DNA of 64,000 nucleotides, from assembly GCF_034259325.1 (NCBI RefSeq), contig NZ_JAXIVS010000016.1, positions 162,248-226,247 of the forward strand, in the 5' to 3' direction. Below the pieces are notes generated by a model. It was not told the DNA's origin. It saw only the letters and a list, made by a program, of their open reading frames with translations, and ran no database searches. Source of the DNA: Hyalangium ruber (lineage in GTDB: Bacteria > Myxococcota > Myxococcia > Myxococcales > Myxococcaceae). The stretch's first letter is position 1; each line of letters begins with the position of its first letter. The position numbers and the translations under genes are program-made. Positions 9,779 to 19,589 of this stretch are shown here, piece by piece.

Positions 9779-12472
9779 TCACTTCGGCAGCGTGCGGTAC
9801 TTCTCGAAGAGGGCCTGCTGCCGGCTGGTGAGCGGCACCTGCTTGCCACCCAGCCACATGCCCAGCGGGCGGCTCGAGGACTCCAGCGGATCTCCGTTCC
9901 ACAGCACCAGGTCCGCCACCGCGCCCGGGGCCACGCGCCCACCGTCCACGCCGAACGCCTCCGCCACGTTCGAGGTGATGGCGCGCAGCGCCTCCGTGTG
10001 CGGCAGGCCCCACGCCACCGCGTTGCCCGCCTCCTGGGGCAGCGTACGCACCATGTGCGCCTCGCCCAGCGTGGAGAACAGCACCTTCACCCCCGCCGCG
10101 CTCAGCAGCGCCGCCGAGTCCAACCGGCTGCTCAGGCCGTCGAAGCTCTGGGGCAAGTTCTGCGTCGGGTGGATGATGACCGGCACCTTCGCCGCGGCCA
10201 GCTCCTTGGCCACCACCCACGCCTCATCGCCTCCCGCGAGGATGAGCTTGAGCCCGTACTCGCGCCCCAGCTCCAGCGCCGCGAGCATGTCCCCCGCCCG
10301 GTCCGCCGCCACCACCACTGGCAGCGTGCCCGCGAGCACCGGCTGCAGCGCCTCCAGGTCCAGCCGGCTCGCCGCCACCGGGCGCATGCGGTTCTGCTCG
10401 AACTCTCCCCTGCGCTTGCCGTACTCCCGCGCGTCGAAGAGCACCTCGCGCAGCCGCTCCAGCACCATGGAGCGCGAGCCCGCCACCGCGTAGCGCCCCC
10501 CCATGCCCAGGCTCACGTGGAGCGCCAGCTGCGAGCGCCGCAGGCTCCCATCCGTCGCCACCCACGCGCTCTGCCCCGACACCAGCCCGCCGCTCGGCAC
10601 CGCCCCCGCCGCCGTCACGCCGCCCAGCCGCGCCACCGGGAACAGCGCCGAGGCCGGGTTGATGCCATCCGACGCCCGCAGCGCCGCTCGAATCGGATCC
10701 TTCCCGGGCTCATCCCCCCGAGGCCCCACGTCGAACGTCGTCTCCTCCGCCATCACCTCCGTCAACCCCAGGCCCGAGAAGGCCTCCATGAAGCCCGGCG
10801 TCAGCAGCCGGCCCTTGCCCTCCACCACGCGGCACCCGGCCGGCAGCGTCCCCGCCGCCCCCGCCTGCACCCGCGACACCTTCCCGTTCTCCACGACGAC
10901 CGAGGCCTCCTTCACCCACTCGGTGCCCGTGAAGACCGTCACGCCCTGGAACGCCGTACACGCCTCGCCCTGCACCGGCAGGGGCTGGGCGCACGCGCGG
11001 TCCTTCGAGGCATCACACCGGGCCGCCAGCCCCAGGTCCTTCAGCGCCGGAACGGCCGCCGGCTGCGCCACCAGCCGCGCCGAGCCCAGCGCGCGCTCGC
11101 CCACCTCGAAGTCGCTCGGCTCCGCCGGGCCCGTGGCCGCGTCGAAGGTGAGCACGCCATCGGCCCACACGCGCTGCGCCCGGGCGTAGACGCTCAGCGG
11201 GTGCCCCTTCCACAGCACCACGTCCGCCATCTTCCCCGCCTCCAGCGAGCCGGTGCGGTCCTCCACCCCCATCACCCACGCGGCCTGCAGCGTCACCCAG
11301 CGCAGCGCCTCCTCCTCGGAGATGGGGATGCCGGACTCGCGCGCCCGCCACATCGCCTTGCCCGCCTCCTGGTTCAGCCGCTGGATGCCGTACGCCGAGT
11401 CCGAGTGGATGACGACGCGCGCCCCAGCCTGGCTGAGCAGGCCCGCGTTCTCCGGGATCCCGTCCCACGCCTCCATCTTGAAGCCCCACCAGTCGGCCCA
11501 CGTGGCGGAGGCCACATCCTTGGCCGCCAGCTTGTCGCGCAGCTTGTAGGACTCCAGCGCGTGGTGGAACGCGCGGATGGCGAAGCCGTTCTCCTCGGCC
11601 ACCTGGAGCATCACCTCCATCTCGTCGGCGCGGTAGCAGTGGTTCTGCACCAGGATCTCTCCGCGCAGCACCTGCGCCAGCGTCTCCAGCTTCAGGTCGC
11701 GCATGGGCGGCGGGCCCGCCTCCTCCGGCTTCTTCGACTTCTTCTTCTCGAAGTCCTCCAGCTTGTTGAGGTAGTCGCGCGCTTGCAGGAAGGCCTGCCG
11801 GTAGCCGGCCACGTTGGCCATGCGCGTGGAGGGCGCCATCTGGCGGCCCTGCCCGTAGACGCGGCGCGGATTCTCTCCGCACGCCATCTTCAGCACGTCC
11901 TTGGCCCCCGGAAAGCGCATCTCCACCGCCGAGCGGCCAAAGTGCAGCTTCACCGGGAAGCCCCGCCCGCCGATGAGGTTGGCGCTGCCCGGCAGCACCA
12001 GCAGGGAGGTGATTCCGCCCGCCGCCGCGCGGCGCAGGCCCGGGTCCTGCGGCCAGAAGCTGTGCTCGGCGTCCACCTCGGACGTCACCGGCGCGGTGGC
12101 CTCGTTGCCCTCATCATTGGCGAAGCTCGCGGGCGTGGAGTACACGCCCAGGTGGCTGTGCGCGTCGATGATGCCGGGCGTCACATAGAGGCCGGTGCCG
12201 TCGATCTCCTCGGCGCCCGGAGGCGAGGCCACCTCCGCGTTGCGCCCCACCGCGACGAGCTTCCCATCGGCGAAGGCCACCGCCCCGTCCTCGATGGCGG
12301 GCCCGGTGGCGGGCATCACCGTGGCGTGGCGGATGACGACGGCGCGGGACTGACTCCACGTCCGCCCCGCCTCGGTGGGAATGACGGGCAGGGAGGCGGA
12401 GGCCTCCGAGCTCGAGGTGGAGGAAGTGGTCGCGCAGGAGACCAGCAGGGGCAGCAGGGCAAGGTAGCGCAT
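9779..12472 (-). CDS. Tandem amidohydrolase lipoprotein
   Basis: 897 residues. A lipobox ([13 protein letters not shown]) precedes two amidohydrolase-like halves. The first half has the metal-site motif [10 protein letters not shown], further His residues ([18 protein letters not shown]) and a catalytic-type Asp in [10 protein letters not shown]. The second half has the same layout, but the HxH is replaced by MEAFSGLG and the Asp motif by [10 protein letters not shown], so it is probably non-catalytic. Family members are imidazolonepropionase-like metal hydrolases. It is likely periplasmic or surface-attached. ATG at 12472. It stands divergent from the FHA regulator; its substrate cannot be assigned. 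Confidence 0.8.
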   Translation of the reverse strand: MRYLALLPLLVSCATTSSTSSSEASASLPVIPTEAGRTWSQSRAVVIRHATVMPATGPAIEDGAVAFADGKLVAVGRNAEVASPPGAEEIDGTGLYVTPGIIDAHSHLGVYSTPASFANDEGNEATAPVTSEVDAEHSFWPQDPGLRRAAAGGITSLLVLPGSANLIGGRGFPVKLHFGRSAVEMRFPGAKDVLKMACGENPRRVYGQGRQMAPSTRMANVAGYRQAFLQARDYLNKLEDFEKKKSKKPEEAGPPPMRDLKLETLAQVLRGEILVQNHCYRADEMEVMLQVAEENGFAIRAFHHALESYKLRDKLAAKDVASATWADWWGFKMEAWDGIPENAGLLSQAGARVVIHSDSAYGIQRLNQEAGKAMWRARESGIPISEEEALRWVTLQAAWVMGVEDRTGSLEAGKMADVVLWKGHPLSVYARAQRVWADGVLTFDAATGPAEPSDFEVGERALGSARLVAQPAAVPALKDLGLAARCDASKDRACAQPLPVQGEACTAFQGVTVFTGTEWVKEASVVVENGKVSRVQAGAAGTLPAGCRVVEGKGRLLTPGFMEAFSGLGLTEVMAEETTFDVGPRGDEPGKDPIRAALRASDGINPASALFPVARLGGVTAAGAVPSGGLVSGQSAWVATDGSLRRSQLALHVSLGMGGRYAVAGSRSMVLERLREVLFDAREYGKRRGEFEQNRMRPVAASRLDLEALQPVLAGTLPVVVAADRAGDMLAALELGREYGLKLILAGGDEAWVVAKELAAAKVPVIIHPTQNLPQSFDGLSSRLDSAALLSAAGVKVLFSTLGEAHMVRTLPQEAGNAVAWGLPHTEALRAITSNVAEAFGVDGGRVAPGAVADLVLWNGDPLESSSRPLGMWLGGKQVPLTSRQQALFEKYRTLPK

Positions 12473-12611
12473 ACGGCGCCCCCTCTATCACGCAAGGCCA
12501 CAGCGCGCGCGGGTTCACCCGCCACGGCTACACTGTGTGGGAGTGCCCGGCACAATGCGTCAACCGGGAAATCACCTCCGAGCCCAAAGCCCACTACAAT
12601 CCCCGCCGTTC

Positions 12612-13976
<1,365 letters not shown>

Positions 13977-14010
13977 CCCCGGTCCTCACCCTGGAGGGAA
14001 AACACACCGT

Positions 14011-14655
14011 ATGAACCGCACTTTCCGGCTGCTGATGGCGCTGAGCCTGACGATGATGTCGCTGCACGTATCGGCCTGCTTCGGCAAGTTCAACCTCACG
14101 CGGGCGATGTGGGACTTCAACAAGAACATCTCCGGCAACAAGTTCGTGCAGTGGGCGGTGTTCCTGGTGATGGTCATCGTCCCCGTGTACGGCGTGGGCG
14201 TGCTGGTGGACTCGCTGGTCATCAACAGCATCGAGTTCTGGACGGGGGAGAACCCCGTCTCGAGCGTGGGCGGCACGGACGGGAACACGCGCGTGGTGCG
14301 GGTGAGCCCGGAGGAGACGCTGCGACTGTCACGGGTGCCGGGCTCGGACGTGATGAAGGTGGAGGTGGAGCGCGCGGGCCAGGCGCCGGTGGTGCGCTAC
14401 TTCGAGCCGCTGGAGGACGGCATGGCGGTGCGTGACGACTCGGGCGCGCTGGTCATCCAGGCGCGGCAGCAGGCCGACGGCGCGGTGGCGGTGACGGATG
14501 GCACGGGCGCGACGATGGCGATGCACTCCTCCGAGGCGGTGGCGCACGCGCGGCAGATGCTCCTGAGCGATGGCCCGGTGGGGCTGGCGCAGTACGCGCG
14601 GCACCAGGGCGCGCTCTCCGAGAGCGTGGCCGAGCTCTGCACGAGCCCGCGGTAG
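14011..14655 (+). CDS. DUF3332-like membrane lipoprotein
   Basis: 214 residues. It begins with a signal peptide and lipobox (SLHVSACFGKF), then the characteristic stretch LTRAMWDFNKN, then a hydrophobic segment (about 48-75, FLVMVIVPVYGVGVLVDSLV) and NSIEFWTGENP. This order matches the DUF3332 family of small envelope proteins with unknown function. The rest is a hydrophilic beta-rich domain. A good GGAGGG site precedes the ATG. It lies 34 bp after the sigma54 activator and may be co-transcribed with it. The family name is from memory of this motif order. Confidence 0.75.
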   Translation: MNRTFRLLMALSLTMMSLHVSACFGKFNLTRAMWDFNKNISGNKFVQWAVFLVMVIVPVYGVGVLVDSLVINSIEFWTGENPVSSVGGTDGNTRVVRVSPEETLRLSRVPGSDVMKVEVERAGQAPVVRYFEPLEDGMAVRDDSGALVIQARQQADGAVAVTDGTGATMAMHSSEAVAHARQMLLSDGPVGLAQYARHQGALSESVAELCTSPR

Positions 14656-14750
14656 CCCGCGGGGTGGAGCTGGCCTCGCTTACCCTCTGATCGAGCAGGC
14701 CAGCGCCCCCTCGTTTTTGCGGTTCCCATTTTCCGCCGCTCCGCCAGTCT

Positions 14751-14768
14751 CTCTCCTCAAGAGGAGAG
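14751..14768. promoter_or_regulatory. Perfect inverted repeat upstream of the ECF sigma gene
   Basis: CTCTCCTC-AA-GAGGAGAG, an exact dyad 50 bp before the sigma factor start. It sits in the only promoter-bearing gap of the operon, so it is a candidate operator or leader hairpin. No T-tract follows it, which argues against an intrinsic terminator. Confidence 0.35.
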
Positions 14769-14818
14769 CGCCCTGAGTCCGCCCACCCCACAACCCCGCG
14801 CGTCCAGAGGCACGCGGT

Positions 14819-15325
14819 ATGGATGACGCCCAGCTGGCCCAGCTGTACGAGCGCTACGGCTTCCTCATCCATCGCCGGTGTCTGCAGCTGGTGCGCCGCC
14901 CCGAGGACGCGGAGGACGCGCTCCAGGAGACCTTCCTGCGGGTGAAGCGCTATGGCGCCCCGCGCGAGGGCGGCGCGACCCTGGCGTGGCTCTACACCAT
15001 CGCCCAGCGTTGCTGCTTCGACCTCATGCAGAAGCGCGGGCGCGAACCCGCCGCCGAGGAGGAGCAAATCGCGGCCCTGGAGGCCCAAGGCGAGGGCTCT
15101 CCCGAGGACGCCGACCGCCGGGCGCTGCTGGGATTGGCGCTGCGCCAGCTCGACGACAAGACACGCGACATTGGCGTGCTGCACTTCCTGGGCGGCTACA
15201 CCCAGGAAGAGGTGGCCGAGCAGACCGGCTATTCGCGCCGCACCATCGGCAAGAAGCTCCAGCAGTTCGAGGACCGCATCCGCCAGCTGTGGCAGTCGCG
15301 AGACCGCCTCCAGGAGAGACGATGA
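14819..15325 (+). CDS. ECF-type RNA polymerase sigma factor
   Basis: 168 residues. Region 2 is visible as YERYGFLIHRRC...RRPEDAEDALQETFLRV (the DAEDA-QE core), and region 4 as LHFLGGYTQEEVAEQTGYSRRTIGKKLQQF, a clear helix-turn-helix. No anti-sigma-type extension is present. The ATG at 14819 has a poor ribosome site. The stop overlaps the next start (ATGA), so this is gene 1 of a coupled three-gene operon with an anti-sigma-like membrane protein and a caspase-like protein. It would direct RNA polymerase to its own regulon when released from the anti-sigma factor. Confidence 0.88.
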   Translation: MDDAQLAQLYERYGFLIHRRCLQLVRRPEDAEDALQETFLRVKRYGAPREGGATLAWLYTIAQRCCFDLMQKRGREPAAEEEQIAALEAQGEGSPEDADRRALLGLALRQLDDKTRDIGVLHFLGGYTQEEVAEQTGYSRRTIGKKLQQFEDRIRQLWQSRDRLQERR

Positions 15326-16074
15326 ACTCCACCCCTCTGCCACCCTCCCCTCGCGGTCCCCACTGCCCGCCGGCGGCCCTGCTCGAGGCGATGAGCGCGG
15401 GAGAGGCCGCGCCCGAGTCCACCCGTGTCCACGTGGAGGGCTGTCCCGACTGCAGCGGGCAGCTCAAGGCGCTCACCGCCGGCAGCGAGGCCTTCATGCG
15501 CGCCCGTCCCCCCGAACTCTTCCTGCGGCAGGTGGAGCGGCGCGCGGCCTCCGCGCCTCGTCCCGGCCTGAGACGGTGGCTGCCCCTGCTCGGCGCCTGC
15601 GTGCCGGTGCTGGCGCTGCTCGTGCTCGTGCCGCGCCTGGTGGCGCAGAACGGCGTGCGCGAGAAGGGTGATGGCTTCCGCGTGGTGGCCGCCCGCGCGG
15701 GAGGGGCTCCGGAGTTGCTCGGCGCGGATGCCCAGGTGCGGCCGGGAGATGCGCTGCGCTTCGCCTATGAGGCTCCCGAGGCCGGACACCTGCTGGTGCT
15801 GGAGCTGGATGGACGAGGCGCCGCCAGCGTCTTCTACCCCTACGGCGCGGCCACCTCCGCTCCCCTGGGGGCCGGGCAGCGCGAGTTCCTCCCCGGCAGC
15901 GTGGTGCTCGATGACGCACCCGGCCCAGAGTGGCTCCTGGCCGTCTTCTCTCCCCGTCCCCTGGAGGCCGCGCCCCTGCTCGAGGCGCTGCGCACCCAGG
16001 CGGGCCGCGCCGAGCCCACCCTCTCCTGCCCCGACTGCCGCGTGAGTACGCTCCGCCTCCAGAAGCGCCCATGA
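15322..16074 (+). CDS. Anti-sigma-like zinc-finger membrane protein with DUF4384-like domain
   Basis: 250 residues. The N-terminus has an HVEGCPDC motif (H-x3-C-x2-C), the signature of zinc-binding anti-sigma domains. A single transmembrane helix (about 91-112, LLGACVPVLALLVLVPRLV) follows. The periplasmic part (GDALRFAYEAPEAGHLLVLE...ASVFYPYG) matches the DUF4384 type often attached to caspase-like or kinase proteins. It should hold the upstream sigma factor at the membrane and sense something outside. ATG overlaps the sigma stop, and its own stop overlaps the caspase start (ATGA), so all three are translated together. Confidence 0.78.
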   Translation: MNSTPLPPSPRGPHCPPAALLEAMSAGEAAPESTRVHVEGCPDCSGQLKALTAGSEAFMRARPPELFLRQVERRAASAPRPGLRRWLPLLGACVPVLALLVLVPRLVAQNGVREKGDGFRVVAARAGGAPELLGADAQVRPGDALRFAYEAPEAGHLLVLELDGRGAASVFYPYGAATSAPLGAGQREFLPGSVVLDDAPGPEWLLAVFSPRPLEAAPLLEALRTQAGRAEPTLSCPDCRVSTLRLQKRP

Positions 16075-17645
16075 CCCTGTCGCACCTGCTCCGATTCCTC
16101 CCCGCGGCGCTGTTGCTCCTGTCGCCCCTGCGGACCGATGCGGCCACCGTGCGCCTGCTGGTGGCCATCGGCGCCAACGTGGGGGACCCCGACGACGCCG
16201 TGCTGAGCTTCGCGGACGACGACGCCGAGCGCGTGCGGCAGCTCTTCGTCGAGCTGGGCGAGGTGCGCGCCGACCGCGCCTATCTGGTGGTGAACTCGCC
16301 GGCGGCGGTGGTGCGCCAGAAGCTGGCGGAGGTGGCCGGCCGCATCGCCGAGCTGCGCGCGGCGGGCGATGACGCGGTGCTCATCCTCTACGCCTCGGCG
16401 CACGCGAAGGGCGGCGTGCTGCACCTGGCGGGAAGCCACTTGGCCCTCTCCGAGCTGAGAGACAGCGCGCGCCAGGCGGGAGCCCGGCTCAGCGTGCTGC
16501 TGGTGGACGCATGCGAGAGCGGCACCCTGGCGCGGCGCAAGGGCGGCAGCGCGGGCCCGGAGTTCGCGGTGTCACTGGAGCAGCTGCCCCTGCACGGCCA
16601 GGTGATCATCTCCTCCAGCGGTCCGGGAGAGAGCTCCGAGGAGTGGGACTCGCTCAAGGGCTCGCTCTTCACCCACCACCTGCTCACGGGCCTGCGAGGA
16701 GACGCGGACGCGGAGGGAGACGGGCGGGTGTCGCTCTCCGAGGCCTACGCCTACGCCTACCGGCGCACGGTGGCGGGCGCGGCGGGCCCGGGCCAGCACC
16801 CGGCCTACGCGTGGGAGCTCTCGGGCACCGGCGAACTCATCCTCACCGAGCCGAAGGTGGCCCGCAGCGCGCTCATCTTCCCCGCGCAGCTCTCGGGCCG
16901 CTACGTGGTGGCGAGCCAGCCGAGGCCGGACGTGGTGGCCGAGGTGGACAAGGCCCCCGGGCGTCCCCTGCGCCTGGCCGTGCCGCCGGGCCGCTACCTG
17001 CTGCGCAAGCGCGCGGGCCAGAGCACCGGCCTGCTCGAGGTGGAGCTGCCCTACGGGGGCGAGCGCCAGGTGCGCGAGGAGGAGCTGACGTGGCGCCGCT
17101 ACACCGAGGTGGCGCTCAAGGGCGGCTACATGGAGCTGCGCAACTCGGCGCTGCTGGGCCTCGCGCGGCTGGAGAGCGCGCCCGTGCGAGACACGGGAAC
17201 GCGGCTGTCGGCAGGCCTGGGCTATCGCCATAGCTGGGGCCCCTGGTGGGCGCTGGGCACCGTCAGCTTCACCCAGGCCCGTTACCCCGCCGTGGAGCTC
17301 CAGGTACGCGAGCGCGCCCTTGGCGCCGGAGTGGCCGGCGGCTACCGCTGGCTGAGCTGGGCGCTGGTCCCCCACGTGGGCCTGGGCCTCGAGCTCACCG
17401 GGGTGGAGCAGCGGCTGCGAAGAGACCGGGAGGAGGAGATCCAGGACACCGTCGGCGAGCCGCTGCCCACGCGCCGGGCGCTGGGCGTGGGCGTGGGCCC
17501 GCTGCTGGGAGTGGAGGTTCCCCTGCCCGGCCAGGCCTTCGCGCTCCTTCAGGGGCAGGTGCTCCTGCGCTACCTGCCCAGCCAGGAGCAGTCCGCCCTG
17601 CGGCCCGCGGCACTCCTCTCCGCGGGAGCCGGCTGGCGTTTCTGA
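16071..17645 (+). CDS. Secreted caspase-family (C14) protein
   Basis: 524 residues. A signal peptide (LLLLSPLRTDA) is followed by a caspase-like domain: RLLVAIGANVGDPDD start, catalytic His in LILYASAHAKGG and catalytic Cys in LSVLLVDACESG, so the His/Cys dyad is intact. The C-terminal 250 residues are beta-rich and end in an aromatic residue (GAGWRF), as in outer-membrane barrel-like domains. It is probably a periplasmic or outer-membrane protease. Coupling by ATGA to the anti-sigma gene suggests it processes or monitors the same envelope signal, for example by cleaving a partner; this is inference. No inhibitor or pro-domain is recognisable. Confidence 0.78.
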   Translation: MTLSHLLRFLPAALLLLSPLRTDAATVRLLVAIGANVGDPDDAVLSFADDDAERVRQLFVELGEVRADRAYLVVNSPAAVVRQKLAEVAGRIAELRAAGDDAVLILYASAHAKGGVLHLAGSHLALSELRDSARQAGARLSVLLVDACESGTLARRKGGSAGPEFAVSLEQLPLHGQVIISSSGPGESSEEWDSLKGSLFTHHLLTGLRGDADAEGDGRVSLSEAYAYAYRRTVAGAAGPGQHPAYAWELSGTGELILTEPKVARSALIFPAQLSGRYVVASQPRPDVVAEVDKAPGRPLRLAVPPGRYLLRKRAGQSTGLLEVELPYGGERQVREEELTWRRYTEVALKGGYMELRNSALLGLARLESAPVRDTGTRLSAGLGYRHSWGPWWALGTVSFTQARYPAVELQVRERALGAGVAGGYRWLSWALVPHVGLGLELTGVEQRLRRDREEEIQDTVGEPLPTRRALGVGVGPLLGVEVPLPGQAFALLQGQVLLRYLPSQEQSALRPAALLSAGAGWRF

Positions 17646-17659
17646 AGTGGCTCTGGCGG

Positions 17660-18700
17660 TCAGCGCCCGGCTGCGGCGGGCGCGGCGCTCGCGCTCATGA
17701 CCGGCTCGAGGAAGCTCTCGAGGGTCGAGCGAATCTGCTGACGTGTCTCGGGCGGCACGCCCGTCCGCCCTTCGCCCAGGCTCTTCTGGTGGGCGTCCGC
17801 GAGCCCGAAGAGGAGCTCCGTGCGCGCCTTGCCGTCGACGCTGTCCTTCAACGTGAAGCCCGAGTGTGCCTGGAAGACGGCCTGCCATCCCTGGCGGACT
17901 TCACCCCAGAAGTCCTGGGCTTGCGTCCAGTAGGCGTCCGCCTCCGGCAAGCTCACCTCCTGGGGCTGGCGCGTGTAGAGGTTGACGCCCCGCTCTCGCG
18001 CCAGCGCATGCTGCGTGGGACCGAGCACCACCTTGAGGCTGTCCTGCTCGTGTACCCAGCCCGTGGGAGTCATCACATGCCGGTTGGTGCCGACCAGGGC
18101 GTCGTAGTCGCTGCGCTTGGTGTACTCACGGCGCGGCAGCGGCCGCCACGTCTCCCGAGACTCCCAGGCCGATAGGCCGCGGGAGTGGTTCCACCGCCCG
18201 GAGCCCTCATACCGAGGCCCATCATCCACTTCGAACACCGCCTGACTCCAGGTACACCGGGCCTCGTCCGAGGACAGGACGCGGCGCTCCCACGAGCGGC
18301 GTCCGCGGAACTCGAGCAGCTCGGTGTCCTCGAACGTCCAGTCCTGGCGCCAGTGCTTGAGGGGAGAGCGCTTGCCGTCCCGCTCCACCACCAGGATGTG
18401 CTGGAGCGATACCCGCCCCGGCGTGTCCTCCAGCACCAACACCTGCTCCGTCGCGTTGGCGCGGTAGGGCGCCCGAAGCGCGTAGCCCTCATGGAGGCTC
18501 ACGGTCTCGTCAAAGGCGAACTCCACCCGGTAGTTCCCCACCATTTTCAGAATGGCGGCCCTGTCCTGCTCCGGGTTGCACTCCACGGTGGGAACGATGT
18601 TCCTCGGGGCGCAGGCCACGGCCAATGCCAGCGTGGCCAGGGCAGGCCACGGGAAAGAGGTCCTCTCTCGGTGTCTCGGGACAGGGGCGAATGCGCTCAT
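17660..18700 (-). CDS. DUF6607-like lipoprotein, probably iron-regulated
   Basis: 346 residues from the ATG at 18700, which has a GAGGAG site; it starts with a signal peptide and lipobox (LALAVACAPRN). The conserved-looking opening MVGNYRVEFAFDETVSL and the later Trp-rich blocks (HWRQDWTFED, GRWNHSRGLSAWESRETWR) match what I recall of the DUF6607 family, whose function is unknown but which is found next to TonB/HmuY genes. A Fur-box-like sequence lies 38 bp upstream, shared with the divergent HmuY gene, so iron starvation probably induces it. It converges on the caspase gene with 14 bp between stops. Confidence 0.7.
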   Translation of the reverse strand: MSAFAPVPRHRERTSFPWPALATLALAVACAPRNIVPTVECNPEQDRAAILKMVGNYRVEFAFDETVSLHEGYALRAPYRANATEQVLVLEDTPGRVSLQHILVVERDGKRSPLKHWRQDWTFEDTELLEFRGRRSWERRVLSSDEARCTWSQAVFEVDDGPRYEGSGRWNHSRGLSAWESRETWRPLPRREYTKRSDYDALVGTNRHVMTPTGWVHEQDSLKVVLGPTQHALARERGVNLYTRQPQEVSLPEADAYWTQAQDFWGEVRQGWQAVFQAHSGFTLKDSVDGKARTELLFGLADAHQKSLGEGRTGVPPETRQQIRSTLESFLEPVMSASAAPAAAGR

Positions 18701-18737
18701 GCACGGTCTCCTCGGCGGAAAGGCGCACAGCAATATT

Positions 18738-18756
18738 GAAAATGCGAATCGTTATC
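18738..18756. promoter_or_regulatory. Fur box between divergent DUF6607-like and HmuY genes
   Basis: GAAAATGCGAATCGTTATC matches the classical 19-bp Fur consensus (GATAATGATAATCATTATC) at 15 of 19 positions by hand count. The surroundings are AT-rich compared with the GC-rich genome. It lies in the 112-bp gap between two divergent genes of an iron-acquisition-type locus and could repress both. Confidence 0.65.
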
Positions 18757-18812
18757 AACTACCTTGCGCGCACTGGGAAGGCATTCCCATGTCGAAAGAA
18801 AGGATCTGAACA

Positions 18813-19589
18813 ATGAGCACCCGTACCGAGGTTCGGTCGATGAAGCGCACGGCCCAGGCCATCTGGGCGTTGTCCGTGATGACGATGGGTCCCCTCGTGG
18901 TGGGCTGCGGCACCGATGAGCCCGAGCCCGTGCAGCGGTGTGAGGCCAGCGCGGTGCGCTGCACCGAGCAGAGCATCGACAAGCTGGATCTGCTCACCAC
19001 GGTGTCCACGGCGGAGATCCGCGAGGAGGGAACCGCCGCGGGCGAGTTCCACACCTATGTGGACGCGCGCGCGGGCGGCTCCGTGCCCAACCAGGCCTAT
19101 ACCTACGTCAGCTTCACGGAGCAGGGGCTGAACCGGGTGTCGGTGGATGACCAGGCGGCGCTCGCCTCGACGGACTGGGACATCGCCTTCCGCCGCTTCA
19201 TCATCCGGGTGAACAGCGGCGTGTCGGGGCCCTCGTGCATCGCCGTGGCCCGGGCGCCGCAAGGCACCTCCTTCGAGTCCGTGACGCGCGTGGACTCGGC
19301 GTGGGAGTTCCGCTCCGAGAGCTACTTCAACGAGACGTGTGAGTTCGTCGAGGACGACACGGGCATCGGCGCGCCGGCGGCGCAGATGGCCAGCTACTGG
19401 AGCTACCAGAGCTGCCTGGCCATGACGGGCAACGTCTTCGTGCTGCGGCTGGCGGACGGCCGCCATGTGAAGCTGCAGGTGACGAGCTACTACGAGCCCT
19501 CCGTGCAGACGGTCTGCAACCAGTCGGGGAGCGCGCCCCAGCCGAGCGGCGCCGCGCAGTTCCGCGTCAGGTGGGCCTTCCTGCCATGA
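18813..19589 (+). CDS. HmuY-family haem-binding lipoprotein (copy 1)
   Basis: 258 residues. Signal peptide with lipobox (GPLVVGCGTDE). The HmuY pattern is seen: YTYVSFTEQGLNRV, then WDIAFRRFIIRVNSGVSG, and late VFVLRLADGRHVKLQVTSYYE. Family members bind haem or sense it at the surface and pass it to a TonB-dependent receptor. ATG 18813 follows AAGGA; an internal ATG at 18840 would also leave a full signal peptide. The stop overlaps the start of the protease gene (ATGA). The Fur-like site just upstream and the nearby TonB receptor support an iron/haem role. Confidence 0.82.
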   Translation: MSTRTEVRSMKRTAQAIWALSVMTMGPLVVGCGTDEPEPVQRCEASAVRCTEQSIDKLDLLTTVSTAEIREEGTAAGEFHTYVDARAGGSVPNQAYTYVSFTEQGLNRVSVDDQAALASTDWDIAFRRFIIRVNSGVSGPSCIAVARAPQGTSFESVTRVDSAWEFRSESYFNETCEFVEDDTGIGAPAAQMASYWSYQSCLAMTGNVFVLRLADGRHVKLQVTSYYEPSVQTVCNQSGSAPQPSGAAQFRVRWAFLP

